Shown here piece by piece: positions 8,769 through 17,182 of a DNA stretch of 64,000 bases. The DNA is from Bradyrhizobium sp. WSM3983. GTDB lineage: Bacteria > Pseudomonadota > Alphaproteobacteria > Rhizobiales > Xanthobacteraceae. How positions within the stretch are numbered: position 1 is the first letter of the stretch; the number at the start of each line of letters is the position of its first letter. The position numbers and the translations under genes are program-made. The notes beneath the pieces are model-generated. The model saw only the letters and a program-made list of their open reading frames with translations, ran no database searches and was not told where the DNA came from. The stretch is from the NCBI RefSeq assembly GCF_000473045.1, contig NZ_AXAY01000026.1, positions 83,441-147,440 on the forward strand, in the 5' to 3' direction.

Positions 8769-9182
8769 TCATGCTCCTTTGGCGGCGGGATCGCCGTACT
8801 GCTCGTCCGTCACCCGTTCCATCCAGGTGACCGGGCTGCCGTCGAGCGTTTCCTGAATCGCGATATGGCTCATGGCTGTTGCCACAGACGCGCCGTGCCA
8901 GTGCTTCTCGCCGGGTTCGAACGAGACCACATCGCCTGGACGGATCTCCTCGATCGGGCCGCCCCAACGCTGCACGCGGCCGAGGCCTGAGGTTACGATG
9001 AGCGTCTGGCCAAACGGATGCGTGTGCCACGCCGTCCGCGCGCCAGGCTCGAAGGTGACGTGATTGCCAGCGACGCGAGATGGATCGACGGCCGGAAACA
9101 GGGGATCGATACGGACCGTGCCGGTGAAGTACTCAGTTGGCGCCCGGGCCGAGGGCTGGGAGCCTGCTTGCCGAATTTGCAT
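8769..9182 (-). CDS. Single-domain cupin protein
   Basis: 137 residues from ATG 9182, with AAGGAGG at an ideal distance. The two cupin motifs are visible: GARTAWHTHPFGQTLIVTSG (metal-binding histidines) and PGDVVSFEPGEKHWHGAS. The tail EERVTDEQY-like ending (MERVTDEQYGDPAA) is common in cupins related to (R)-mandelonitrile lyases and carboxymuconolactone-decarboxylase-linked proteins. It is likely a small cytoplasmic metal-binding enzyme or detoxification protein. Its stop touches the start of the dehydrogenase gene, and it lies 77 bp after the MFS gene, consistent with one operon. The reaction is not assignable. Confidence 0.88.
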   Translation of the reverse strand: MQIRQAGSQPSARAPTEYFTGTVRIDPLFPAVDPSRVAGNHVTFEPGARTAWHTHPFGQTLIVTSGLGRVQRWGGPIEEIRPGDVVSFEPGEKHWHGASVATAMSHIAIQETLDGSPVTWMERVTDEQYGDPAAKGA

Positions 9183-9259
9183 GTTATGCCTCCTTGAGTT
9201 GGTCGTTATTGCCGGTGCTTCAAATCTTGCGAACGATGCCGCGTTACGGGACCTGCGCG

Positions 9260-10489
9260 TTACGAGGCCAGGCTTGCCGGCACACAGGCCGCGCATTGCG
9301 GACGCGCTCTTACCCTGCGACGAAAGGCTCCGATCAAGATGACCGAGGATGAGAGCGCGAGGATGACCGCGCTGAACAGAAAGGTGGCCCGATAGCCGCC
9401 GCCGTCGAACAGCACGCCGCCGCCCGCCGCTCCGATCGTGATGGCGCACTGAACCACCGCGACCATCAGGCCGCCGCCTGCTTCCGCGTCGTCAGGCAAT
9501 GCCCTGCTCAGCCACGTCCACCAGCCCACGGGCGCCGCCGTGCCGACGAAGCCCCACAGAAACATCAGCGCCGCCGTCGCGCCGAGAGAGGAACCGTACG
9601 CCGTCAACGCGACCGCCATGACGGCCATTGCGAACGGCATCAAGACGAGAGAAGCATAAAGGCGCTGGCGGATGACGAGCCCGATCAGCGACGTGCCGAC
9701 AAGACCAGCAACGCCCATGACCAGCAGCAGGACCGAAACGGTCGTGGCTTCGACACGCGTCACCATTTCGAAGAAAGGCCGCAAATACGTGAAGAGCGAG
9801 AACTGTCCGAGGAAGAACAGCGCAGCTGCAATCATGCCGTAGGGGACTTCGGGGCGGCGCAGGACCTTGAACGCCGCCGCCGGACTTGCGCGTTCCTGGC
9901 TCGGCATCCCCGGCAGCGTGAAAAACTGCCAGAGCAGGGTCAGCACGGCAACTGGCACCACGGAGAAGAACGCGCCACGCCAGCCGATGTATTGGCCGAG
10001 GAAGCTGCCGAGAGGCGCGGCAACCGTCGTCGCGAGGGCATTGCCGCCATTCAGAATCGCAAGTGCACGCGGCACGTCCTTGCCTGGCACGATGCGGATC
10101 ATCGTCGCGGCCGACATCGACCAGAAGCCGCCGACAGCGATGCCGACCAGCGCACGTCCGACCATGAAGACCGGGTAACCGGGCGCGAAAGCAACGAAGA
10201 CACCGGAGACAATCGTGATGCCGCTCAGCCACAGCAAGACGGACCGACGATCGACACCGCGCGTCGCGGCCGAGATGAAGAGACTGGTGAGGATGGCGAA
10301 GAGGCCGGATATGGAAATGGCCTGTCCTGCCTGCCCTTCGGTCAGATCCAGACTATCCGCGATTGGCGTGAGCAGACTCACGGGCATCCATTCGGACGCG
10401 ACCAGCGTCGAGGCACAAAGCGACAGCGCGAAAACCGCGCTCCATGGAGCCGCGGGCTGCGCTGCCGTCTGATTTGTCGTCACGTCCAT
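9260..10489 (-). CDS. MFS transporter, probable drug or metabolite efflux
   Basis: 409 residues from ATG 10489, with about 12 hydrophobic segments. The N-terminal part (LSLCASTLVASEWMPVSLLT, DSLDLTEGQAGQAISISG) and the loop GVDRRSVLLW with GRALVGIAVGGFWSMS fit the DHA1/AraJ-like sugar- or drug-efflux group. It sits in the inner membrane. It is the first gene of the leftward operon with the cupin and dehydrogenase genes and is divergent from the LysR gene across a 121-bp region with an inverted repeat. Export of the compound sensed by the LysR protein is the simplest reading. Confidence 0.88.
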   Translation of the reverse strand: MDVTTNQTAAQPAAPWSAVFALSLCASTLVASEWMPVSLLTPIADSLDLTEGQAGQAISISGLFAILTSLFISAATRGVDRRSVLLWLSGITIVSGVFVAFAPGYPVFMVGRALVGIAVGGFWSMSAATMIRIVPGKDVPRALAILNGGNALATTVAAPLGSFLGQYIGWRGAFFSVVPVAVLTLLWQFFTLPGMPSQERASPAAAFKVLRRPEVPYGMIAAALFFLGQFSLFTYLRPFFEMVTRVEATTVSVLLLVMGVAGLVGTSLIGLVIRQRLYASLVLMPFAMAVMAVALTAYGSSLGATAALMFLWGFVGTAAPVGWWTWLSRALPDDAEAGGGLMVAVVQCAITIGAAGGGVLFDGGGYRATFLFSAVILALSSSVILIGAFRRRVRARPQCAACVPASLAS

Positions 10490-10560
10490 CGGGAATCCAT
10501 ATGTCGAGATGCGCCCAAGGCGGCGCTGTTCACGGCAACACATAGAGCCCCGGCCGGCGT

Positions 10561-10595
10561 TCGATTAGCCGATATAATTTGCTTGCATTAATCGA
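10561..10595. promoter_or_regulatory. Inverted repeat, candidate LysR operator
   Basis: TCGATTA (10561-10567) and TAATCGA (10589-10595) form perfect 7-bp arms around a 21-bp AT-rich centre. They lie in the gap between the divergent MFS and LysR genes, 15 bp before the LysR start. LysR proteins usually bind such dyads and control both directions. Binding is inferred, not shown. Confidence 0.5.
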
Positions 10596-10610
10596 TGCGC
10601 GCCATGAATA

Positions 10611-11528
10611 GTGACGGCCATGGCAAGCCAGGATTTCAACGATCTGCTGGCTTTCGTGGCGGTTGCCCGCGAGCGCAGCTTCACGAAGGCCGCCGCGAAG
10701 CTGGGCGTCGTGCAGTCGACGCTCAGTCATACGATCAAGCGCTTGGAATCGCAGATGGGCCTGCGGCTTCTCACACGCACGACCCGAAGCGTCGGCCTGA
10801 CCGAGGCCGGCGAGCGGCTCCAGCAATCGGTTGCGCCGCGCATCGAGGAGATCGAGCGCGATATCGCCGCATTGATGTCCCTGCGCGACAAGCCTTCGGG
10901 CACCATCCGGATCACGCTCTCGGACCATGCGCTCGAAAAAGCCGTCTGGCCGAAGCTGGCGCCGGTCCTGACGGAATATCCTGACATCAAGGTCGAGTTC
11001 AGCCTCGACACGGCCTTCCGCAACATCGTCGAAGACGGCTTCGATGCAGGCGTCCGCCTCGGCGAGAGCGTCGAGAAAGACATGGTCGCGGTGCGCATCG
11101 GTCCGGACTGGCGGCTCGTCGCCGTCGCCTCGCCCGCCTATCTAAAAGAGCATCCGAAGCCAAAGCATCCGCAGGACCTCCTGACGCATGTCTGCATCAA
11201 GCGGCGCGCGGCGGCCGGCGGTCATTATGTATGGGAGTTCGCCAAAAATGGTCCCGACCTCCGGGTGCGGGTCGAGGGGCAACTGACCTTCAACGACTCC
11301 CGCGCGATGATCGAAGCCGCTGTCAAAGGCTTCGGCATCGCCTATCTTCCCGAAGACATGGTGAGGCGGCACGTGCGGTCCGGCGAGCTCGTCGTCGTGC
11401 TCGACGACTGGTCGCCGAAATTCGACGGCTATTACATCTACTATCCGACCTCACGGCAGAACTCGGCTGCATTCAAGGTGATCGTCGACGCGCTCCGCCA
11501 TCACGAAGCGCGAAGAAAGCGGGGCTAG
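10611..11528 (+). CDS. LysR-family transcriptional regulator
   Basis: 305 residues from GTG 10611; an ATG three codons later is equally possible. The N-terminal winged helix-turn-helix spans about residues 8-65 (FVAVARERSFTKAAAKLGVV, STLSHTIKRLES, LLTRTTRSVGLTEAGERL). The effector-binding domain follows (RITLSDHALEKAVWPKLAPV, EDGFDAGVRLGESVEKDMVA). It belongs to the broad YafC/PecT-like group with close relatives beside MFS exporters. It probably controls itself and the divergent MFS-cupin-dehydrogenase operon. The effector is unknown. Confidence 0.93.
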   Translation: MTAMASQDFNDLLAFVAVARERSFTKAAAKLGVVQSTLSHTIKRLESQMGLRLLTRTTRSVGLTEAGERLQQSVAPRIEEIERDIAALMSLRDKPSGTIRITLSDHALEKAVWPKLAPVLTEYPDIKVEFSLDTAFRNIVEDGFDAGVRLGESVEKDMVAVRIGPDWRLVAVASPAYLKEHPKPKHPQDLLTHVCIKRRAAAGGHYVWEFAKNGPDLRVRVEGQLTFNDSRAMIEAAVKGFGIAYLPEDMVRRHVRSGELVVVLDDWSPKFDGYYIYYPTSRQNSAAFKVIVDALRHHEARRKRG

Positions 11529-11619
11529 CACCCGACCGTGTGATTGAGAAATACTCGAACGCGGCCTGTGAATTCGCGAGCGATAGCGCGAATATCTGCG
11601 CTGATGCGTGCTTCGACAA

Positions 11620-11649
11620 CGAAAAGCCCCGGCACGCGGGCCGAGGCTT
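11620..11649 (-). terminator. Hairpin, possible terminator of the P-loop gene
   Basis: AAGCCCCGG (11624-11632) and CCGAGGCTT (11641-11649) pair at 8 of 9 positions around an 8-nt loop. Read leftward the stem ends in GGGGCTTTTC, a short T run. It lies about 120 bp past the end of the leftward P-loop gene and also just beyond the rightward LysR gene. Confidence 0.4.
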
Positions 11650-11768
11650 GCGATCCAGCCCGCGTACATCCGGCGAACCAATCGTCGAGTGGAAGACTAG
11701 CAACGGATTTTGAACGGATGATGACGGGGTTGGGCGCGGACAAAATGTCGCGAAGGAGCGGAACCGGA

Positions 11769-12287
11769 TCACCCGTCCCGGTCGCGAAGATAGATCTCCA
11801 CCCGTTCGAGCAGGTGATCGATCGAATCATTGGCGGTATCGAGCACCAGATGGTCGCGGTCCCACGGCTCATAATGCCGCCCGACGATGTCCTGCCAGGC
11901 CGGCAGTTTGAGGCCGGCGATGTCGGACGTACGCGCTTCTGCGCGCTGCCGGTGCAGAGCCACGTCGCTGCAGATCACTTCGATCTCGGCGATGCGGGCC
12001 GATGATTGCATGGCCGTTTGCCACCAGCCATCGCGGCTTGCCAGCACCGGATTGACGCAGTCCGCGACAACCGCGCGGCCGAGCCGCAGATTTTCAGACG
12101 CCAGCGCATTGGCGATGACGTAGCCCATCGGGCCGACGTCGTGGCCCGCCGCGCGCAAGCTCTGCTCGATCGCGTCGACGCGGATATAGGTCGCCGCAAG
12201 CCGTTTCGTCAGTTCGCGTGAGAGCGTGGTCTTTCCGGTGCCGGGAAGGCCGCCGAAGACGGTGAGGACGGGTTGCAGGCTTGTCAT
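11769..12287 (-). CDS. AAA-type P-loop kinase-like protein
   Basis: 172 residues. Walker A is GGLPGTGKTT at residues 12-21, and the following pattern (YIRVDAIEQSLRA) is that of small-molecule kinases such as gluconate, shikimate or chloramphenicol kinases and zeta-toxin-like proteins. The C-terminal AEARTSDIAGLKLPAWQD matches a group annotated only as AAA family ATPase. It is probably a cytoplasmic kinase of unknown substrate. A second, broken copy of its 5' end and upstream sequence lies at 15600-15840, so the gene was duplicated. There is no antitoxin-like neighbour to support a toxin role. Confidence 0.82.
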   Translation of the reverse strand: MTSLQPVLTVFGGLPGTGKTTLSRELTKRLAATYIRVDAIEQSLRAAGHDVGPMGYVIANALASENLRLGRAVVADCVNPVLASRDGWWQTAMQSSARIAEIEVICSDVALHRQRAEARTSDIAGLKLPAWQDIVGRHYEPWDRDHLVLDTANDSIDHLLERVEIYLRDRDG

Positions 12288-12345
12288 GGTGCATCATCCA
12301 TCGACACGCCTGGGCCCGCAATGGCTCGGTCGCAGAGCGACGACC

Positions 12346-12429
12346 TCAGAGAATCATGGAGGCGATGACTATCAGGCCGATGGCGGCCAGCCCCCAGGCC
12401 AACGAATGCAAAGCCCACGGCCGCATCAT
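12346..12429 (-). CDS. Possible 27-residue membrane peptide
   Basis: A short reading frame MMRPWALHSLAWGLAAIGLI... consists almost wholly of one hydrophobic helix (about residues 9-25) after a short positively charged start, ending in a stop at 12346. The ribosome site is weak (GGGGTG). Size and shape resemble the many single-helix small proteins of rhizobia, but with one sequence it could be chance. Confidence 0.35.
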   Translation of the reverse strand: MMRPWALHSLAWGLAAIGLIVIASMIL

Positions 12430-12497
12430 TGCACCCCGTTTCGCATGTCCTGCCCATGGCAGGGAACACCCGAGGACGGTGCGCTATTTGAGATAGA

Positions 12498-12587
12498 TCA
12501 ATAGCTGAACAAGAGTGCGGACACGGCGGCGACGGTGAAAACACCGGCCGTAATGGCAACCACACGTACCATCAGCTCGCTGCCCAT
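12498..12587 (-). CDS. Possible small membrane peptide (24-29 residues)
   Basis: The frame MGSELMVRVVAITAGVFTVA... forms one hydrophobic helix and stops at 12498. It can start at ATG 12587 or at ATG 12572. It lies just before the previous small frame on the same strand. Two tiny single-helix frames in a row in an otherwise empty 424-bp region are suggestive but unproven. Confidence 0.35.
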   Translation of the reverse strand: MGSELMVRVVAITAGVFTVAAVSALLFSY

Positions 12588-12712
12588 GCCCAAAGTTAAC
12601 CCATGACAGGGCCGCAAGCCTGTGCAGTTTGTGCCAAAACGGCGATTGGGAGATTTTACGGGGGATGGCGGGTTGCCGTCCGCCGCAGGGCCAGGCAGGT
12701 AAGCTCGTCGGC

Positions 12713-12976
12713 CTATTTCGGCAGGCATTCCACATTGTAGGCGATGATGAGCTGGCTGGGATCGGCCTTTCCCAGGCTCTTCAGATCTTCCAGGCCGCTC
12801 TTCAGCTTGGCACCCGCCTGGCTCAAGCTCGCCTCAAGCGTCGACTTGGCCGCCTTGCACCGTTCTTCGTTCGAGAATTCCTGAAACACGACGGTCGGCA
12901 GAAGCCGCCATTCCGCCCTGTCGTTGGTTGCGGCTGGGCTGACCGAATAGGAAAACACATACATCAGGACCCACAT
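12713..12976 (-). CDS. Small hypothetical protein, probably exported
   Basis: 87 residues from ATG 12976, chosen over an upstream ATG because GGAG lies 7 nt before it. The N-terminus MWVLMYVFSYSVSPAATNDR resembles a short, lysine-poor signal sequence. The rest is hydrophilic with two cysteines (EERCKAAKSTLE and AYNVECLPK) that could form a disulfide in the periplasm. I recognise no family, and the neighbours give no hint of a role. Confidence 0.6.
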   Translation of the reverse strand: MWVLMYVFSYSVSPAATNDRAEWRLLPTVVFQEFSNEERCKAAKSTLEASLSQAGAKLKSGLEDLKSLGKADPSQLIIAYNVECLPK

Positions 12977-13124
12977 GACGGGGCTCCAGTGCGATGCGAA
13001 CGGGACTGCGCGGTCGCATCGCGCCATGTGGTGGCACGTTCTCGTTGATCCAGATCAACGAACGACAGCGAACGGCGCGGCCTTTTCCACCATCATCCGT
13101 GAGCCGAACCGGCCCGACGAACCA

Positions 13125-13442
13125 TCACCCGTGCTCAAACGGCCCAACTTCGCGGATGACCTTGCAGATCTGCAAAAATCCGCTGGCGTAGAATTCGGCA
13201 TGGCCTCGCTTCATGGCTTCGACATGATCGGGCTGAGTGCGCCATATTTCGAGCGCTTCCTCTGAAGCGAAGCGAAAGACGGTGACCTCCTCGCCGTCAT
13301 CCGCCTTGAACGACTTCGCCGACAGAAATCCCGGAAGGGCGCTGACTATTCCATACATGCGCTCGCCCAGGCGATCGTACTCTTCAGCCGAAGCACCATC
13401 CCGCAGCTTGAGATCTCCAATGACGATCACCTCACCGAGCAT
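13125..13442 (-). CDS. Antibiotic biosynthesis monooxygenase (ABM) domain protein
   Basis: 105 residues with the ferredoxin-like ABM pattern: an initial strand (EVIVIGDLKLRDG), a helix (EYDRLGERMYGIVSALPGF), then SAKSFKADDGEEVTVFRFAS and a closing helix with W-x-x-HVEAMKRG. Such dimeric small proteins include cofactor-free monooxygenases, haem-degrading enzymes and many of unknown role. The C-terminal FYASGFLQICKVIREVG closes the sheet. It stands alone, with no biosynthetic cluster, so a housekeeping or detoxification function is more likely than antibiotic production. Confidence 0.75.
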   Translation of the reverse strand: MLGEVIVIGDLKLRDGASAEEYDRLGERMYGIVSALPGFLSAKSFKADDGEEVTVFRFASEEALEIWRTQPDHVEAMKRGHAEFYASGFLQICKVIREVGPFEHG

Positions 13443-13663
13443 ATCCGTCCTCCGCAGTTCAATTCAGCCCGAGAGGGTATTCGGGCCGCGCCGGGGAATA
13501 TTACGCCTCGGGATCAAAAATTCTCGCGACCGACTGTAATCTTCGTGATCGAAGCCCGGCCGCGCCGCACACAACCGTGAACCGAAGACCCACCGAACGC
13601 GCGTAACGAGTCGAGGAGAACAACCGTACAGCCGGCAACGCATCATCATCGAGAGCTGGTAGA

Positions 13664-14161
13664 ATGACAGAGCTAACGCGAACGACCTTCCACATTGCAG
13701 AAGATGGGGCGGGATCTTATCGACCTCTGTCCATCCTGCGCTGGGTCATGGTCGTGATCTTCGTGTCGTTCGGCATGCAGAAATTCACGCTGCAGTCGGC
13801 GCAAGGCATCGCGCAATTCATCAGCAACAGTCCGTTTGTCTCATGGCTGCCGATCTTCGGATTGAGGGGCGAAGCCTATGTCCTTGGTGTCACCGAATTC
13901 GTGATCGCAGCCTTGCTGGCCGCCGGTGCATTCAGCCCGATCCTGTCGGCGGTAGGATCGTTCATGGGCGTGGTGACTTTTGCCGTCACCTGGTCGTTCT
14001 TTTTCACGACCCCTGGAGTCGTGAAATGGAGCATCTCGACCGACCCGATGGCCTGGAATCTGGCGGGCGAGTTCCTGTTCAAGGACATCGTCCTGTTTTG
14101 TGTCTGCGTCGTGCTGCTCCTGGCGTCGCTGCCCCAAGCCGTTACGCGGCTGCGTTGCTAG
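13664..14161 (+). CDS. DUF417 (YkgB/RclC-like) membrane protein
   Basis: 165 residues with four hydrophobic segments; the first lies in RWVMVVIFVSFGMQKFT. The motif FGMQKFT followed by GIAQFISNSPFVSWL and GVTEFVIAALLAAG is typical of the YkgB/DUF417 family. RclC of E. coli, which belongs to it, is part of the reactive-chlorine response; a similar role here is inference. It is an inner-membrane protein, convergent with the ClC channel gene with only 25 bp between them. Confidence 0.82.
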   Translation: MTELTRTTFHIAEDGAGSYRPLSILRWVMVVIFVSFGMQKFTLQSAQGIAQFISNSPFVSWLPIFGLRGEAYVLGVTEFVIAALLAAGAFSPILSAVGSFMGVVTFAVTWSFFFTTPGVVKWSISTDPMAWNLAGEFLFKDIVLFCVCVVLLLASLPQAVTRLRC

Positions 14162-14186
14162 GAGCTCGAGCATGAGCAGGGAACGC

Positions 14187-15512
14187 TCAGGTCGACGGAG
14201 ATAGCGGCGCAGGGGCTTCCGTCGAATGCGCCCGCAGGAAGCCCTTGGCGAGCGCGTGGTATATGCCCTCGGGGCACAGGAGACGCGACGTGGCCTGCGC
14301 GATCAACGCGGACGCCATCAACGGCACCACCATGGCGTGGTTGTTGGTCATCTCGGTCACGATGACAAAGGCCGTGATGGGAGCCTGCACGACGCCGGCA
14401 AAGTAGGAGACCATTCCGAGCAGCATGAACGCGCCGAGCGGGGCACCCGAAAACAGATGTGCGATGTTCGTACCGATGCCGGCACCGACAGCGAGCGAAG
14501 GCGCGAAAATCCCGCCCGGGATGCCGCTGATCGCGGAAAGCGCGGTCGCAGCGAGCTTCAACACGCCGAAATCCCAGGGCAGCGGAACGTCGCTCTCCAG
14601 GGCCGTCTTCACTTGCGCATAGCCGGTGCCGTAGATCATGTCTCCTGAGGCCAGGCCGCAAAGGGCAACACCAAGGCCGCATGCCGCGGCAAATGGCAGA
14701 GGATACTGCTTTGTCAGTGATCCCAGCCGGCCAGGCAGTCCGCGCGCGACCTCGATGAGAAGCCTGCTGAATGCGCCACCGGCCAGTCCGCCGGCGATGC
14801 CGCACAACGGCACGGCAAGCCAGTCCGTGCCGTTCCGTAGCATCGTCGAGCTGCTACCGAAGTAATCGTAGTTTCCAACCAGGGCCAACGAGGTCAGACC
14901 TGCCGCGATCACAGCGCCGATGACCAGGCTGCTCGTCCTGGTCTCATAGGCTCTGCTCATCTCCTCGATGCCGAACACGATGCCCGCCAGCGGCGTGTTG
15001 AATGCGGCTGCCACCCCGGCTGCGGCTCCGGCCAGGATCAGGCCCGGCTGGCGGCGTGGCGACATGCGGCCAAGGGCGAACATGACGGAAGCCCCGACCT
15101 GCACGGTCGGCCCCTCCCGGCCCGCCGAGGCACCGCAAAGCAGCCCGAGCAGCGTGAGCAACACCTTCCCGACGGCAATGCGGATCGAGACCAGCTTCTT
15201 GCGCGCTGCGTGCTCGCTGAGCTGGCGTGCGGCAATTGCTTGCGGGATGCCGCTTCCTTGCGAGTTTGGAAAGAAGCGGCTGGTCAGATAGACGGACAGC
15301 GCAAACCCGAGCGGCGTCACCAGCATTGCAGCGTAGCGCGATTCCGAGAGCAGGTAGGCGAACGCGACTTGCGCCCAGTCTGCCAACTTGGCCAGAGCTA
15401 CGGCCGAGGCACCGACCGCGATGCCGCCGATCAGGAAGGTCAGGCGTCTTCGCCAGCGGACTGAAACGACCCTGATGGAGCGGCGGAGGCGATGGGTAAA
15501 GATCGGAGGCAT
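14187..15512 (-). CDS. ClC-family chloride channel or H+/Cl- antiporter
   Basis: 441 residues with the ClC selectivity-filter segments: GSGIP (from SQGSGIPQAIAA), GREGPTVQVGAS with the gating glutamate, and GIFAPSLAVGAGIGT. About a dozen membrane helices are expected. No C-terminal CBS domains are present, as in many bacterial ClC proteins. It moves chloride or fluoride-like anions across the inner membrane. The gating glutamate is compatible with proton-coupled exchange. Neighbours offer no functional link. Confidence 0.93.
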   Translation of the reverse strand: MPPIFTHRLRRSIRVVSVRWRRRLTFLIGGIAVGASAVALAKLADWAQVAFAYLLSESRYAAMLVTPLGFALSVYLTSRFFPNSQGSGIPQAIAARQLSEHAARKKLVSIRIAVGKVLLTLLGLLCGASAGREGPTVQVGASVMFALGRMSPRRQPGLILAGAAAGVAAAFNTPLAGIVFGIEEMSRAYETRTSSLVIGAVIAAGLTSLALVGNYDYFGSSSTMLRNGTDWLAVPLCGIAGGLAGGAFSRLLIEVARGLPGRLGSLTKQYPLPFAAACGLGVALCGLASGDMIYGTGYAQVKTALESDVPLPWDFGVLKLAATALSAISGIPGGIFAPSLAVGAGIGTNIAHLFSGAPLGAFMLLGMVSYFAGVVQAPITAFVIVTEMTNNHAMVVPLMASALIAQATSRLLCPEGIYHALAKGFLRAHSTEAPAPLSPST

Positions 15513-15599
15513 GGAACAACTGGGTGAGCGTAGCGAATGACACTACGCGAGCGGTCTCCCTGGGACCATCACTAAAATTGCGCCACGAAATCCTTCCCC

Positions 15600-15813
15600 C
15601 TACGCCATCACCCCGCCGCGCTTGATCAACTCCTTGCCGACCGCGGCCAGATGCACCTGGTCCGGGCGTCACTGATGCGGATGAAGCGGGCGTAGACGTA
15701 AGCGCGCGAGGAAGGTGTCCTGCGAGACGCCGCTTCAGCTCGCGCGAGAGCGTGGTCTTCCCGGTGCCGGGAAGGCCGCCGCAGACGATGAGAATGGGTT
15801 GCCGGCCTGCCAT
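15600..15813 (-). pseudogene. Broken second copy of the P-loop kinase gene start
   Basis: From ATG 15813 the first 31 codons (QPILIVCGGLPGTGKTTLSR) closely follow the intact gene at 11769-12287, and the sequence upstream (GATGGATGAT) is also shared. Homology then stops abruptly. The remaining 110 bp give reading-frame pieces of another protein end (AYVYARFIRISDA in one frame, DQVHLAAVGKELIKRGGVMA then stop at 15600 in another). It looks like a junction of two degraded genes. I cannot name the second. Confidence 0.6.
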
Positions 15814-15932
15814 GCCTCATCATCCATCGGCACGCGAAGATGTGCCTCGGTCCGCTCTGTTCTTGGGTTCAGACAAGACCAGTTCGCCCTGGTGAGTCGG
15901 CGAAGGGTGCACAGCTCCAGATGACGACGGGT

Positions 15933-16415
15933 CTATTGAGCTTTTCGCGGGTCGTCTTCGGCGTTCAGATAGGTGATGCCGGTTGGTCCGACGCCCGTTA
16001 TCTGAAATACGACCTCTTCGTCTCTCGTTTCCGCGAACTGCCAAACTTTCGGAGGCACATTCGAGATCGTGCCCGGAGGAAAAGCCACCAGCTTCGAGTT
16101 GTCGATCTTGTCGCCAATTGCCGAATAGTAGGTGCCGGAAATGATTGTACGGATGCGCTCGTCGGGATTGAAATGTACCGGGATCTTGGAGTGCGCAGGC
16201 ACCCTCACCTGCATCGTAAACAGGCCGGGCTTGGCCAGATTGCCATACAGAACGGCAATTTGTGACCCCTTTGGCATGGAAGCTAGTGGACTCCACTTTA
16301 CGTCCGCCTGCGTGACGCGGACGTATGCAGGTGATTGATCCTGCGCTCGTGCCAACGGCAATCCGAGCGAAATGGCTGCGATTGAGAGACCGACCATCAG
16401 CTTAGTGGAATGCAT
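15933..16415 (-). CDS. Exported cupin-domain protein
   Basis: 160 residues from ATG 16415, with GGGAG 6 nt upstream. A signal peptide (MHSTKLMVGLSIAAISLGLP, then LARAQ) predicts export, with cleavage near residue 25. The mature part has a cupin barrel: MQVRVPAHSKIPVHFNPDER with histidines and VAFPPGTISNVPPKVWQFA. It resembles periplasmic DUF4437/ChrR-type cupins, which lack a clear activity. No operon partner is seen. Function is unknown beyond a probable metal-binding periplasmic protein. Confidence 0.75.
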   Translation of the reverse strand: MHSTKLMVGLSIAAISLGLPLARAQDQSPAYVRVTQADVKWSPLASMPKGSQIAVLYGNLAKPGLFTMQVRVPAHSKIPVHFNPDERIRTIISGTYYSAIGDKIDNSKLVAFPPGTISNVPPKVWQFAETRDEEVVFQITGVGPTGITYLNAEDDPRKAQ

Positions 16416-16546
16416 CGTCGCTCCCTGCCGAAAATTGAGGTTCTCCAGGGTAAGCTGCATTGCGCGGCACGTCTTCACCCATTCGGGTGATAGCCGCGAC
16501 TCCTCCACCACCAACGAGTACACGCCCCTGCGGACGGTGGCAGTAT

Positions 16547-16640
16547 CGTAGGGTGGGCAAAGCGAAGCATGCCCACCGCTTCAGTTTCGGTGTTGGATCG
16601 GTGGTGGGCAAGGCGCAAGTGCGCCCTTGCCCACCCTACG
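16547..16640. repeat. Palindromic repeat, CGTAGGGTGGGCAAAG family
   Basis: CGTAGGGTGGGCAAAGCGAA at the left pairs with TTGCCCACCCTACG at the right end, with an inner ...GCCCACC.../...GGTGGGC... dyad. Whole or partial copies occur at 57520-57553, 59596-59690 and 63745-63758. It lies between two leftward genes and is non-coding. Confidence 0.8.
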
Positions 16641-16678
16641 ACTGGTAGATCGGGCGCCGTGATGGCGAGCGTCTGCGA

Positions 16679-17182
16679 TCATACGTGCAAGGCGTAATAA
16701 CGCGAGTAGGTGTCGCCTCCCGGCTCCCATGGGGGCGTCGGCTGGAATCCCATCTTTTCGTACAGACGATGCGAGGCTGTCAGCGCGTTGTTGCTGCACA
16801 GGCGTATCCGATCGTATCCCGCATTGCGGGCGAAGCCGATGAGTTCATCTGCGATAGCCCTTGCAATCCCGCGATTTCGGCAGAGCGGAGCGACAAACAT
16901 ACGAACCATCTCACACTCCCGATCGTCGAAGCGCCGAATCGCACCGGTGCCGACGATTTCGTCTTCGGCGATCGCGCACAAAAAGAGGGCCCGGTCGGCG
17001 TACTCAGTTTCTGCGTTGTCGACGTCCGACAGTCGCGGATAGATGAACTCCCGTACAAAGACGTCCGGGTGATCATGAAAATGCTCGCGCCAAACAGCTT
17101 CGATGAGCCGCCGCGCCGAGCGCGCGTCGCCAAGCCGGAACGGCCGGATTGTCCAGTCGGGTTCGACGCGCTTGACGTTCAC
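16679..17182 (-). CDS. GNAT-family N-acetyltransferase
   Basis: 167 residues from GTG 17182; a TTG codon just before it is the alternative. The acetyl-CoA binding core is seen as EMVRMFVAPLCRNRGIARAI (V-x-P-x2-R-x-R/G-G pattern), followed by LCSNNALTASHRLYEKMGFQ. An acyltransferase acting on an amine or amino acid is expected; substrate unknown. The start region is odd. An 18-bp tandem repeat lies directly upstream, and its last unit supplies the ribosome site GGAGAGG 9 nt before GTG. The frame stays open through the repeat without a start codon, so an extended N-terminus is not supported. Confidence 0.85.
   Translation of the reverse strand: MNVKRVEPDWTIRPFRLGDARSARRLIEAVWREHFHDHPDVFVREFIYPRLSDVDNAETEYADRALFLCAIAEDEIVGTGAIRRFDDRECEMVRMFVAPLCRNRGIARAIADELIGFARNAGYDRIRLCSNNALTASHRLYEKMGFQPTPPWEPGGDTYSRYYALHV

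Noticed and set aside
11769..12287. Zeta-type toxin or antibiotic kinase
   Set aside because: Walker A alone is not diagnostic; no antitoxin gene or resistance context is present.
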